From contig JACPNX010000022.1 in the NCBI GenBank assembly GCA_016185275.1, positions 1 to 64,000 on the forward strand: a stretch of 64,000 bases of DNA. Direction: 5' to 3'. Source of the stretch: Actinomycetota bacterium. GTDB taxonomy: Bacteria; Actinomycetota; Acidimicrobiia; Acidimicrobiales; Iamiaceae. Below are positions 27,158-36,131 of the stretch, in pieces. A program made the position numbers and the translations under genes. The notes under the pieces are model-generated. The model saw nothing but the letters and a program-made list of their open reading frames with translations, did no database searches and was not told the DNA's origin. Each line of letters opens with the position of its first letter. Within the stretch, counting starts at the first letter, position 1.

Positions 27158-27669
27158 TCGACGGGCCCGGCACGTTCCCCGACCTGGATCCCGGCGAGCC
27201 GGTGGCGACCCCGGGCGGCCACCGGACCGTGCTGCTCCTGGGCGTGCCCGTGTCCCGGTTCCGGTCCTTCGACATGCACTTCGACGACCTCGTCCGTGAG
27301 CTCCAGCTCATCGCGGTCGGCAACGATCAGGGGCTCGACACCGACGCGCGCTTGCGCGAGCTGGCTCGTGGCCTGGAGACGGGCATCGCCAACCAGCGGC
27401 GGGATCTGACCGACCAGCTGCTGGCGGCGGAGTCCGCCGGGCTGGAAGAGGTCGACGTGACGCTCAGGGTCGGACCGTACGCGGCGTACGCCGTGCGGGC
27501 GCTGGCGCTGTTCGTGCGCCAGACCGACGAGCATGCGAGAGCAGGCCGCCTCCTCCTCCCGCCCACCACCACCGACCACCGCCACCTGCTCGCCTGGGTC
27601 GTCGATCAGGTCACCTCCCAGACCGAGGACGGTGCTCCGCCTGTGCACTTCGCCGCCTTCCCGGCCTGA
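27154..27669 (+). CDS. Unknown partner of HATPase protein
   Basis: A 171-aa protein. ATG 27154 overlaps the ATPase stop by 4 nt. It starts MIDGPGTFPDLDPGEPV, then HRTVLLLGVPVSRFRSFDMH, a helical middle (DDLVRELQLIAVGNDQGLD, TDQLLAAESAGLEEV) and RVGPYAAYAVRALALFVRQ, ending HLLAWVVDQVTSQ. No catalytic motif is seen. The strict coupling suggests it modulates or is regulated by the ATP-binding protein. Homologous pairs appear in actinobacteria, but I cannot name the family. Confidence 0.7.
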   Translation: MIDGPGTFPDLDPGEPVATPGGHRTVLLLGVPVSRFRSFDMHFDDLVRELQLIAVGNDQGLDTDARLRELARGLETGIANQRRDLTDQLLAAESAGLEEVDVTLRVGPYAAYAVRALALFVRQTDEHARAGRLLLPPTTTDHRHLLAWVVDQVTSQTEDGAPPVHFAAFPA

Positions 27670-27749
27670 TCTTTCCTCCCGCCGGGCGGAACCGGCCCAG
27701 GTCGGCGTAGCGTGGCTTCCGGCGGGGTGCAGCGGGGTGGCTGGAGCAG

Positions 27750-28058
27750 ATGGGCCGCCCTCCGGAAGAGGGAGCTCGGTCGGGCATGGCACGACTGGTC
27801 TGGTGGCGACGCCGCCGAATCGACGAGGACGGGGACGGCATCGACGAGGCTGCCCGCGACGAAGGCCTTGCGGCGGGCATCGGCCTTCTGGCCGGTGATG
27901 CGGCACGCCGCAAGGTGCACGACGCAGCCCGCCACCGCACGTGCCCCAACTGCGGGGCGACGGCCTCGATAGAGATGCTCGATCTCGTGGAGCGCCGCAC
28001 CGCCTGGCGTTGCCACGTGTGCGCGCACGCGTGGGAGCAGTCCGACATCCCCGCTTGA
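27750..28058 (+). CDS. Small zinc-ribbon protein
   Basis: A 102-aa protein from ATG 27750 (GGAG 3 nt upstream); ATG 27786 is an alternative giving 90 aa. An acidic helical half (RIDEDGDGIDEAARDEGLAAG) is followed by a zinc ribbon with CPNCG and CHVC, 22 residues apart, ending HAWEQSDIPA. The ribbon suggests nucleic-acid or protein binding. It is convergent with the enoyl-CoA hydratase gene, 10 bp apart. Confidence 0.65.
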   Translation: MGRPPEEGARSGMARLVWWRRRRIDEDGDGIDEAARDEGLAAGIGLLAGDAARRKVHDAARHRTCPNCGATASIEMLDLVERRTAWRCHVCAHAWEQSDIPA

Positions 28059-28068
28059 GCCCGCCCGC

Positions 28069-28767
28069 TCAGTCGCCCCCTGGAGCGGTGAGCTGCGACA
28101 GGTCCGCGTCCAGTGTGCTCAGGATCCGTTCGATGACCTCGCCCCGCAACGCCGTCTTGGTGCGGGCGTAGGCGCCGCGTCGCAGGCCGGCGAGTTGCTC
28201 GGCCTCTGCGAGCGCTTCGGCCAACGGATCGTCGGCCAGCCGGTCGAGGTAGCCGGCGTCGACCGCGCCCTGCGGGTCGTAGATCGTCGCGCCCAGCGTG
28301 GCGGTCGTGAGCGCCGTCGGCGCCAGCCTGGCGCGGGCCATCTCCACCGCGAACACCGGGAGCGCCATGCCGATGGCCACTTCGTTGAGCCCCACCTTGT
28401 AGGCACCGGGCCGTCCGACGCGCCGATCGCAGGCGAGCAACGTGATGGCTCCCGCCGCGAGGGCGTGGCCGGTGCACGCGGCCACCGTGGGGATGCCGAG
28501 GCCGAACAGGCGCGTCAGCAGCCGCCCGCCGTGACCGACGAGGGCGCGCACGGCATCGGCGCCGCTCGTCATCTCGGCGAGGTCGAAGCCGGCGCTGAAC
28601 CGGCCGTCGCGCCCGGCGATGACGAGCGCTCGGGCTTCCGCCTCGGCCCGGTCGAGCGCGTCGCCCAGCGCCGAGACCACGGGCGAGGACAGCGCGTTCG
28701 CCTTGCCGTCGTCGAGCACCACGACGGCCACGTCGCCCTGGATCGTGAAGGTCACCGGCCCTGTCAT
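28069..28767 (-). CDS. Enoyl-CoA hydratase/isomerase family protein
   Basis: A 232-aa protein. ATG 28767 has TAGGGT 8 nt upstream. The crotonase fold is evident: VVVLDDGKANALSSPVV, AGRDGRFSAGFDLAEM (first oxyanion segment), and CTGHALAAGAITLLACDRRVG (second). The two catalytic glutamates of true hydratases are not clearly present; the second-Glu region reads VGLNEVAIGM, keeping one Glu. It may therefore be an isomerase or another crotonase. It is slightly shorter than the usual 255 aa. Confidence 0.8.
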   Translation of the reverse strand: MTGPVTFTIQGDVAVVVLDDGKANALSSPVVSALGDALDRAEAEARALVIAGRDGRFSAGFDLAEMTSGADAVRALVGHGGRLLTRLFGLGIPTVAACTGHALAAGAITLLACDRRVGRPGAYKVGLNEVAIGMALPVFAVEMARARLAPTALTTATLGATIYDPQGAVDAGYLDRLADDPLAEALAEAEQLAGLRRGAYARTKTALRGEVIERILSTLDADLSQLTAPGGD

Positions 28768-28778
28768 GGCCGCCGACC

Positions 28779-29990
28779 CTAGCGAGGCAGCGGTGGCGCT
28801 CCCACGGGCGGCGACGAGCCAGGCGGGTACGGGCCGGGCGGGTACGGGCCGGGCGGCATGGGCGGCGCGGGTGCCGCCAGCCGCTCCGCCTGGTCGGCGG
28901 CCTCCGGTCCGGTGATGCCGACGACCCGGCCGGAGTCGTCGAGCACGAGGATGCGGTCACACGGCGCGTGGGACGCCCGCTGGACCGCGGCCGCGACGGG
29001 GGCGTCGACCCGTGCGGTCACCAACCGGCCGATCGGGAACGCGACGTCGCGCAGGGTGAGCCTCGTCCACGTCGCCGGGTCCGTCGCCCGCACCAGTGCC
29101 GCGGTGACGAGCCCGGTGATGCGCCCGTCCATGGCCTGCGTGACCACTGCTTCGTGCGGGGCCAGGCCGGGCGTCCTGGCCACGAGGTCCTGGACGCTCA
29201 TCCACTCCGGGAGCACCGGCGGATCGGGCCGCATCACCTGGCCGAGCCGCACCCGGCGCAGCACGGCCAGGCCAGGGGCAGAGCGCCGCTCGGCGGTGGC
29301 CGCGCTGAAGATGAAGGCCCCGGCGATCAGCATCCAGAAGCCGTTGGTGTTGGTGTCGCCGAAGGTGAGGATGCCGCCCACGAGCAGCAGGCCGGCGCCG
29401 AGCACCTGGCCGACGGTGGCCGCGATCTGCTGGCCCTGCGTCTGGTCGCCGGCGATCCGCCACAACGCGGCTGACAGCACGCGCCCGCCATCGAGCGGCG
29501 ACCCGGGCAGCAGGTTGAACGCGGCGAGGAGCAGGTTGAGGCCGCCGAGCCAGCCGAACAGGGCGCCGTAGAGCTCGGCGGTTCCGAGCTGGTCGACGAG
29601 CGTCCGGTTGAGGGCGAGGAACACGACGCCGCAGGCCGCACTGGTGAGCGGCCCGACGCCGGCGATGCGCAGCTCGGCACCCGCACTGCCCGCCTCGTGG
29701 TCCATGCGCGTGACCCCGCCGAGCAGCCACAGGCTGATGCCGAGCACGCCGATGCCCTCCCGGCGGGCGACCAGCGCGTGGCCGATCTCGTGCGCGAGGA
29801 GCGACAGGAAGAACAGGGCGGCACCGATCAGACCTGCGATCCAGTACGCGGAACGGGCCTGCCCGGGCGCCTCCGCCGGCAGCCGGTTGCCGGCCAGCAC
29901 CGCCGCGTAGGCCAGGGCGATCAGCGGCACCGACCAGGACATCCCCACGCGGATGCCGGCGATCCGCCCGAGCGGGATGTCTCGACCCAT
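28779..29990 (-). CDS. Site-2 protease family (M50) with CBS domains
   Basis: A 403-aa protein. ATG 29990 lies 7 nt after TACCCT (minus strand, 29998-30003). Several membrane helices surround HEIGH (H67, E68, H71), the zinc site, and NLLPGSPLDGGR, which supplies the third ligand Asp. After the membrane part (to about 245) come CBS-like repeats (LGQVMRPDPPVLPEWMSVQDL, DRILVLDDSGRVVGITG) and a PGPYPPG-repeat tail. This is the Rip3-like mycobacterial type of intramembrane protease, with CBS domains likely sensing nucleotides. The substrate is unknown; no anti-sigma gene is directly adjacent. Confidence 0.9.
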   Translation of the reverse strand: MGRDIPLGRIAGIRVGMSWSVPLIALAYAAVLAGNRLPAEAPGQARSAYWIAGLIGAALFFLSLLAHEIGHALVARREGIGVLGISLWLLGGVTRMDHEAGSAGAELRIAGVGPLTSAACGVVFLALNRTLVDQLGTAELYGALFGWLGGLNLLLAAFNLLPGSPLDGGRVLSAALWRIAGDQTQGQQIAATVGQVLGAGLLLVGGILTFGDTNTNGFWMLIAGAFIFSAATAERRSAPGLAVLRRVRLGQVMRPDPPVLPEWMSVQDLVARTPGLAPHEAVVTQAMDGRITGLVTAALVRATDPATWTRLTLRDVAFPIGRLVTARVDAPVAAAVQRASHAPCDRILVLDDSGRVVGITGPEAADQAERLAAPAPPMPPGPYPPGPYPPGSSPPVGAPPLPR

Positions 29991-29997
29991 GGCCGCG

Positions 29998-30003
29998 AGG
30001 GTA
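29998..30003 (-). promoter_or_regulatory. Candidate leaderless -10 hexamer for site-2 protease gene
   Basis: TACCCT on the minus strand ends 7 nt before ATG 29990. Confidence 0.45.
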
Positions 30004-30155
30004 CCGGCGCCCCCCGCGCCGGCCTCGTCGCGCCGGTCGCGCCCGGCGTGGATGCACCCCGACGGAGGGGGCGGAGCGCTTCGTGGGGCATCATGTCCGC
30101 GACCAGCGGGTGCCGCCTCGGCGCCCGGATGCCCGGGTGAGGAGGTGACGGCTCG

Positions 30156-31268
30156 ATGGCTGACTCGCGTGACGGCGGGGCGGCGAGGGGCGTCATCGTG
30201 CGCGCGTCCGGCGCCGCGTCCGGGCGGACGGTCGAGGGGGAGCCGACGTGGGATCCCCGCCTGGCCCGGCGCACGACGGGCGCCGTCACCACGACCGACC
30301 GGCGCACCGCGTCGGCGCCCGAGCGCGACCGCCGGCTGCTGCGCCAGGTCGCGGCCGGGAGCGTCGACGTGCGCGTGCACGGTGAGCGGGTCGAGCGGGC
30401 GGTGGCTGCCGGTGACGCGGATGCGGCCTGGTCGGCGCTGGTCGACGCCTTCGTGCTGCTCGGGACGCGGGCGCGGTCGGTGCGCCAGCGGCTGCTGTTC
30501 AGCGCTCGCGACGTGATCGGTCCGGTGCGCTACGCCGCCCTCCGGGAGCGGTTGCAGGCCGGTCTCACCGCGGACCAGCCGATCCCACCGGCCGGGCGGG
30601 CGGTCCGCCACCGAGGAGCGGTCGGATGGGCCGACATCGTCGGCGCTCCCGAGCGCGCGGGCGCGGAGCGCGCGGGCGCGGAGCCGCTGCCCGACCTGTA
30701 CCAGCCCGAGGACCACCTGAGCGGCGTCGTGCAGCGGCTGGCGCTGGCGATGTCCGGTGACGGCCAGGCCCGCCGCCTCGGCGGGACGTGGGGCTCGATC
30801 ACGCTGGAGCGCGTCGGCCAGGCCCACCTGCGCGTCGATCCCGGGGCCTTCGACGAGGCGTGCCGCCGCCGGTTCGTCCGAGGCGAGCACCGCCTGGTGG
30901 TCGGCTGGGGGGCCCTGCGCGGGCTACCGGTGGCGGGAGCGGGCCCGTCCGTGCGCGACGAGGTCCTCGCCTGGCCGGACCTGGCCTGGGAGCTGGCCGC
31001 CCGTTGCTCGGGCGGGCGGCCGCTGGCCGATGCCACGCCCGACGCCCGGTGGCGGCTGGTCCGGCGGCCGGACGTCGGCGAGCTGTACCCGGTCGCGCAT
31101 GCGGCGCGGCTCACGGAGCTGCTCGTGCGGCCGAGCACCGCGGCAGAGCTCGGTTGGCACGTCGGCGACGATGCTGCGGTGCACCGCTTCCTGGCGGCCG
31201 CCCGCGCCTTCGGCGCCGTCCGCGAGGTCGCGCCCGACGAGGACGTGCGCGAAGGTTCCGACGGATGA
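30156..31268 (+). CDS. Unknown protein, first of a coupled pair
   Basis: A 370-aa protein. ATG 30156 follows GGAGG at 30141-30145 by 10 nt. It is Arg/Ala-rich, with a charged N-terminus, then RYAALRERLQAGLTADQP, a short repeated ERAGAERAGAEPLPD stretch, and GVVQRLALAMSGDGQARRL. The second half has WGSITLERVGQAHLRVD, HRLVVGWGALRGLPVAGAG and WELAARCSGGRPLADA. No family, signal peptide or membrane helix is recognised. Its stop overlaps the next gene by 4 nt, so the two products are probably made in equal amounts and may interact. Confidence 0.65.
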   Translation: MADSRDGGAARGVIVRASGAASGRTVEGEPTWDPRLARRTTGAVTTTDRRTASAPERDRRLLRQVAAGSVDVRVHGERVERAVAAGDADAAWSALVDAFVLLGTRARSVRQRLLFSARDVIGPVRYAALRERLQAGLTADQPIPPAGRAVRHRGAVGWADIVGAPERAGAERAGAEPLPDLYQPEDHLSGVVQRLALAMSGDGQARRLGGTWGSITLERVGQAHLRVDPGAFDEACRRRFVRGEHRLVVGWGALRGLPVAGAGPSVRDEVLAWPDLAWELAARCSGGRPLADATPDARWRLVRRPDVGELYPVAHAARLTELLVRPSTAAELGWHVGDDAAVHRFLAAARAFGAVREVAPDEDVREGSDG

Positions 31269-31918
31269 GCGCAGGGCCGGAACTGGAGCTTGCTCGCGCC
31301 TGCTACGTGCGGCCCACGCCCCGGGGCGTCCAGCGCGCCGTCCGGGACGCGACCCACGACGAGATCGACGGCCTGATCCTGCGGCTCCTCGAGGAGCCGG
31401 CCACGCCGTGGCTCGACGTCACGACGCTGGAGGCCGTGACCGGTGCGGAGCCCGCTCACGCCGCCCTCGCGCTGGTCCACGCCGCGCAGGAGGCCGGCGC
31501 CATCGAGGGAGTCGAGCGACCGGACGCCGAGCCGGGACAGCTCGCGGCGACGCTGCCGGGTCTGCTGGCCGGTGTGGCGCCCGGCGGCACGGCGCTGCTC
31601 GTCGGGCCCGACGGTGCTCCACTGGCCTCGATCGGCCTGGCCGGCGACGAACCCGCCCGCCTGGCCGTCATCGGTGCCGCGCTGGCCAACGCCGCGACCC
31701 GGGCTCTGGAGACGGCGGTCGTTCCGGCGGCGGTGTCCGACGGTTGGGGCGGCGCGCTCGTCGATCCCGTCGGGGTCACGACGATCGGTGCCTGGCCGCT
31801 GCACATCGGCGGATCGCGTCTCCTCATCGTGGTCGCCGGGCTGCCCCGCTTCGACCACGGCTCGTTCACCTCCCTCGTGTGGGCGCTCGTGCGCCACCTG
31901 GCCGCCGCCCCCCGCTGA
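31265..31918 (+). CDS. Unknown protein with roadblock-like C-terminal domain
   Basis: A 217-aa protein. ATG 31265 overlaps the preceding stop (ATGA). The N-terminal half is helical (EIDGLILRLLEEPATPWLDV). The second half has alternating strands and helices, GTALLVGPDGAPLASIGLAG, VIGAALANAATRALE and GSRLLIVVAGLPRFDHGSF, a pattern compatible with a Roadblock/LC7 fold used in small-GTPase regulation. No GTPase gene is adjacent, so this is tentative. An array of 44-bp repeats starts 41 bp after it. Confidence 0.6.
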   Translation: MSAGPELELARACYVRPTPRGVQRAVRDATHDEIDGLILRLLEEPATPWLDVTTLEAVTGAEPAHAALALVHAAQEAGAIEGVERPDAEPGQLAATLPGLLAGVAPGGTALLVGPDGAPLASIGLAGDEPARLAVIGAALANAATRALETAVVPAAVSDGWGGALVDPVGVTTIGAWPLHIGGSRLLIVVAGLPRFDHGSFTSLVWALVRHLAAAPR

Positions 31919-31959
31919 GCCGCCCCCGGCTGAACCCCCGATCGCGCTGCGGCGCGGCC

Positions 31960-32115
31960 GACCCGACCGCCTCGGCCTGGCCGATCCGCGCCGCGGCCTG
32001 GCCGACCCGACCGCCTCGGCCTGGCCGATCCGCGCCGCGGCCTGGCCGACCCGACCGCCTCGGCCTGGCCGATCCGCGCCGCGGCCTGGCCGACCCGACC
32101 GCCTCGGCCTGGTGA
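31960..32115. repeat. 44-bp tandem repeat array, about 3.5 copies
   Basis: The motif GACCCGACCGCCTCGGCCTG recurs at 31960, 32004, 32048 and 32092, a constant 44-bp spacing, with GCCGATCCGCGCCGCGGCCT filling each unit. Copies are essentially identical. The array fills the 200-bp gap between the plus-strand pair and the minus-strand DUF3097 gene. The period is not a multiple of three, so it is not coding repeat DNA. There are no unique spacers, so it is not CRISPR. Confidence 0.9.
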
Positions 32116-32118
32116 GCT

Positions 32119-32994
32119 CTAGGCGGGGGCGGTGACGAAGTCGACGAGGGCCTCGACGGCGCCGATGAGGCTCGACTCGAGATCGGTCCAGGACCTCACG
32201 GCGCCGAGCAGCGCCCGCCAGAAGCGCGCACCGTCGTCGGCCGCCCCGTCGACGCCGAGCGCGCGCAGCACGCCGCGGGCATCGAGCTCGGCCAGCACGC
32301 CGTGCTTCCACGGACGTCCGGGCGGCACCTCGGGCCACCGGTCCACACCGATCACGCTCGGGCGCACCGCCTGCCAGACGTCGACGAACGGGTGGCCCAG
32401 GACCAGGACATCGGGGTGGTCGACGGTCGCGGCCAGACGGGCCTCCTTCGACCCGTCGACCAGATGGTCGAGCAGCACGCCGAGCCGGCGACCGGGCCGT
32501 GGACCGAACGAGCGGACCACCTCCGGGAGGCGGTCGGCGCCGTCGAGGCGCTCGACGACCACGCCCTCCACGCGGAGGTCGTCACCCCACACCTTCTCCA
32601 CGAGCTCCGCGTCGTGCACGCCCTCGACGAGGATGCGGCTGGCTCGCGCCACCCGGGCCGGCGCGCCGGGCACGACGACCGACCCCGACGCCGTGAGGGC
32701 TGGCGGTCCGGTTCCGCCAGGGCCGCCCGGCCCCGCCGCGGGAGGCGCCAGCGTGACCGCCCGCCCGTCGACCTCGAACGCTCCGGGCAAGAGCCGCACG
32801 AGTCGCTCACGCCCGCCGCCGTCGCGCAGCACGACCCGGTCGGCGTAGCAGTCGACGACCGTCGAGGTCGTGGCGGCGCCTCGCTCGCGGACGACCAGGC
32901 CGCGGCGGGCCTCGACGGTCGGGTGCACGACGCGAGGGCGGCGTGGCGCGTCCACGTCGAGCGGGCCCGACAGGATGCCGTCGCCACCGGCCAC
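32119..32994 (-). CDS. DUF3097 family protein
   Basis: A 291-aa protein from GTG 32994, with TACCCT 6 nt upstream (33001-33006). The family hallmark is clear: ASRILVEGVHDAELVEKVWG, DDLRVEGVVVERLDGAD, RRLGVLLDHLVDGSKE, and VLVLGHPFVDVWQAV ending RWPEVPPGRPWKHG. The VEGxHDAEL strand and LLDH recall a TOPRIM-like nucleotide-binding fold (inference). DUF3097 is an actinobacterial family with no established function. It is cytoplasmic. Confidence 0.85.
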   Translation of the reverse strand: MAGGDGILSGPLDVDAPRRPRVVHPTVEARRGLVVRERGAATTSTVVDCYADRVVLRDGGGRERLVRLLPGAFEVDGRAVTLAPPAAGPGGPGGTGPPALTASGSVVVPGAPARVARASRILVEGVHDAELVEKVWGDDLRVEGVVVERLDGADRLPEVVRSFGPRPGRRLGVLLDHLVDGSKEARLAATVDHPDVLVLGHPFVDVWQAVRPSVIGVDRWPEVPPGRPWKHGVLAELDARGVLRALGVDGAADDGARFWRALLGAVRSWTDLESSLIGAVEALVDFVTAPA

Positions 32995-33000
32995 GGAGCG

Positions 33001-33006
33001 AGGGTA
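33001..33006 (-). promoter_or_regulatory. Candidate leaderless -10 hexamer for DUF3097 gene
   Basis: TACCCT on the minus strand ends 6 nt before GTG 32994. Confidence 0.45.
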
Positions 33007-33051
33007 GCGGGAGCCCCGGAAGCGGCCGTCGATGGAGCGCCAGCCCGGCGC

Positions 33052-33825
33052 TCAGCGGGGCGTCCACGGCTCGGCGCCCCCGTCGGTGGCGCCGTCCGTC
33101 CGGAGGGCCTTGACGACCTGGGGCACGAGCACGTCGGTCTGCACCGGCTCGGAGCGGCCCATGGGATGGATGCCGCCCGGCATCCACTCCTGCGGCATCT
33201 CGGACGCGCGCAGGTTCCACGGCAGCACGACGAAGCGGTTGCCGGTGTCGAAGCGCGCCGGGTCGGCCGTCGACCGGTCGGCGTCGATGAGCTGTCGCGT
33301 CACCTCCCGGATGCCGGCGTGACCGGCGGGGCCCATCCCGTCGGAGGGCCCGGCGGACGGCCCGGCGTAGGGCGTGAGCCACAGCACGACCGCGTCGCTG
33401 CCCTTCGCCTTGTCGATCTCGCGCCGCAGGTCCGCGCGCTCTGCGGCGGTCAGGCCGTCGCGGGCGTCGTTGGTACCGAGGGCGACGACCACCGCGTCCG
33501 CTTCGTCGAGGGCCTGCTCGAGCGGCCGGCGAAGGCACGCGATCGTCGCGCCGAGACGGACGTTCACCGACAACCGGTACCGGGCCAGCAGCAGGAGGCG
33601 CCACTGCCGGGTGATGGCGAGCGTCGAGTCGCCGACGGCCGCCACCTTGGGCGCGTCGTCACCCCGGCCGCCCGCTACGTGCGAGCCGTCGAAGTCGCGC
33701 AGCGGGCAGCCGCACCCGATGGTGCCCCGCTCGCCGCCGTTGCAGCGCTCGCCGCCGGTGTCGCGGCCGCATGTCGTGGCCGCGACCAGCACCAGCACCA
33801 CGACCACGAGCCTCGGTTTTGCCAT
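33052..33825 (-). CDS. SGNH/GDSL hydrolase, exported
   Basis: A 257-aa protein. ATG 33825 places the signal sequence at the N-terminus (MAKPRLVVVVLVLVAATTC), possibly lipid-anchored at C19. A cysteine-rich spacer (about 19-40) follows. SGNH blocks: VGDST with nucleophile S67, VVALGTNDA (block III Asn), and GGIHPMG with the catalytic His. This resembles the extracytoplasmic SGNH domain of cell-wall or polysaccharide acyl-modifying proteins. It is divergent from inositol-3-phosphate synthase. Confidence 0.8.
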   Translation of the reverse strand: MAKPRLVVVVLVLVAATTCGRDTGGERCNGGERGTIGCGCPLRDFDGSHVAGGRGDDAPKVAAVGDSTLAITRQWRLLLLARYRLSVNVRLGATIACLRRPLEQALDEADAVVVALGTNDARDGLTAAERADLRREIDKAKGSDAVVLWLTPYAGPSAGPSDGMGPAGHAGIREVTRQLIDADRSTADPARFDTGNRFVVLPWNLRASEMPQEWMPGGIHPMGRSEPVQTDVLVPQVVKALRTDGATDGGAEPWTPR

Positions 33826-33944
33826 GGGCCTCGTCTCTCCCGGTCCAGGATCGCGCGCGTCATCCCTTCCCGATCGGCGCTTGCGCTGCCTACGCCGCGT
33901 CGGGAAACGTCGAGCCCTCACATCGGTCCACCCCGGAGAGCCCT

Positions 33945-35267
<1,323 letters not shown>

Positions 35268-35326
35268 GCCCGGCTCGCGGCCGGCCCTCGTCGTCGTCGG
35301 GTGCCGCGGCCGGGCAGGCTGTCGCC

Positions 35327-36091
35327 ATGACCCAACCGCTCGAAGGACGCACCGCGCTCGTGACCGGCGGGGGCAGGGGGATCGGTCGGGCCGTGGCCCT
35401 CGCCCTCGCCGCCGACGGCGCCGACGTCGCCATCACTTACCGGCGCGATGCCGGCGCCGCGGCCGAGGTCGCCGCGACCATCGCGGCGCGGGGCCGCCGG
35501 GCCGCGCACCACGCGGCCCCCATGGACGACCGGGGCGCGCTCACGGCCATGGTCCGCGCGGTCGAAGCCGACCTCGGGCCGGTGGACCTGCTCGTCAGCA
35601 ACGCGGGGATCGCCAGCCGCGGTCACGCCGTGGCCGACACCGACCCGGCGGAGCTCGAACGGGTGCTGCACGTCCACGCCGTCGGGGCGCACGACCTGTG
35701 CCGGCTGGTGCTGCCCGGCATGCGCACCCGTCCCCGAGGCGACATCGTGATGATCTCATCGGTGGCCGCCCGCCACCTCGCCGCGGGCGGCGGCCCGTAC
35801 AACATGGGCAAGGCCGCGCTCGAGGCTCTGGCGATGACCCTGGCCAAGGAGGAGCGGGCCAACGGCATCCATGTGAACGTCGTCGCGCCCGGCCTCGTCG
35901 ACACGGAGATGGGACGCCGCCTCGTGAAGGGTGCGGCGGGCGTGGACGACATCTCGTCGCTGGCGCCGGAGATGCCGTTCGGCCGGCTGTGCACGCCCGA
36001 GGACGTGGCCGGCGCCGTGCTGTTCTTCGTGAGCGGGGCGGCCGGCTACGTGACCGGCCAGCGCCTCGAGGTGGACGGAGGCGGCCGTTGA
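35327..36091 (+). CDS. SDR family oxidoreductase
   Basis: A 254-aa protein. ATG 35327 has CAGGCT 6 nt upstream. The NAD(P)-binding motif is TGGGRGIG (13-20), followed by VSNAGIAS, a VMISSVAA strand, and the YNMGK active site (Y158, K162). It ends GYVTGQRLEVDGGGR, as in FabG-type enzymes, with no C-terminal extension. An R at the ITYRR position after strand 2 favours NADPH. It is a 3-oxoacyl reductase or another alcohol dehydrogenase. It lies 60 bp after ino1 and may be co-transcribed. Confidence 0.87.
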   Translation: MTQPLEGRTALVTGGGRGIGRAVALALAADGADVAITYRRDAGAAAEVAATIAARGRRAAHHAAPMDDRGALTAMVRAVEADLGPVDLLVSNAGIASRGHAVADTDPAELERVLHVHAVGAHDLCRLVLPGMRTRPRGDIVMISSVAARHLAAGGGPYNMGKAALEALAMTLAKEERANGIHVNVVAPGLVDTEMGRRLVKGAAGVDDISSLAPEMPFGRLCTPEDVAGAVLFFVSGAAGYVTGQRLEVDGGGR

Positions 36092-36131
36092 CGCCCGGCC
36101 GGGCCCTGCCGTCGCCCTGCTGAGGGTCGGC

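Noticed and set aside
31960-32115. CRISPR array
   Set aside because: Units are contiguous 44-bp copies with no unique spacers, and no cas genes are present.
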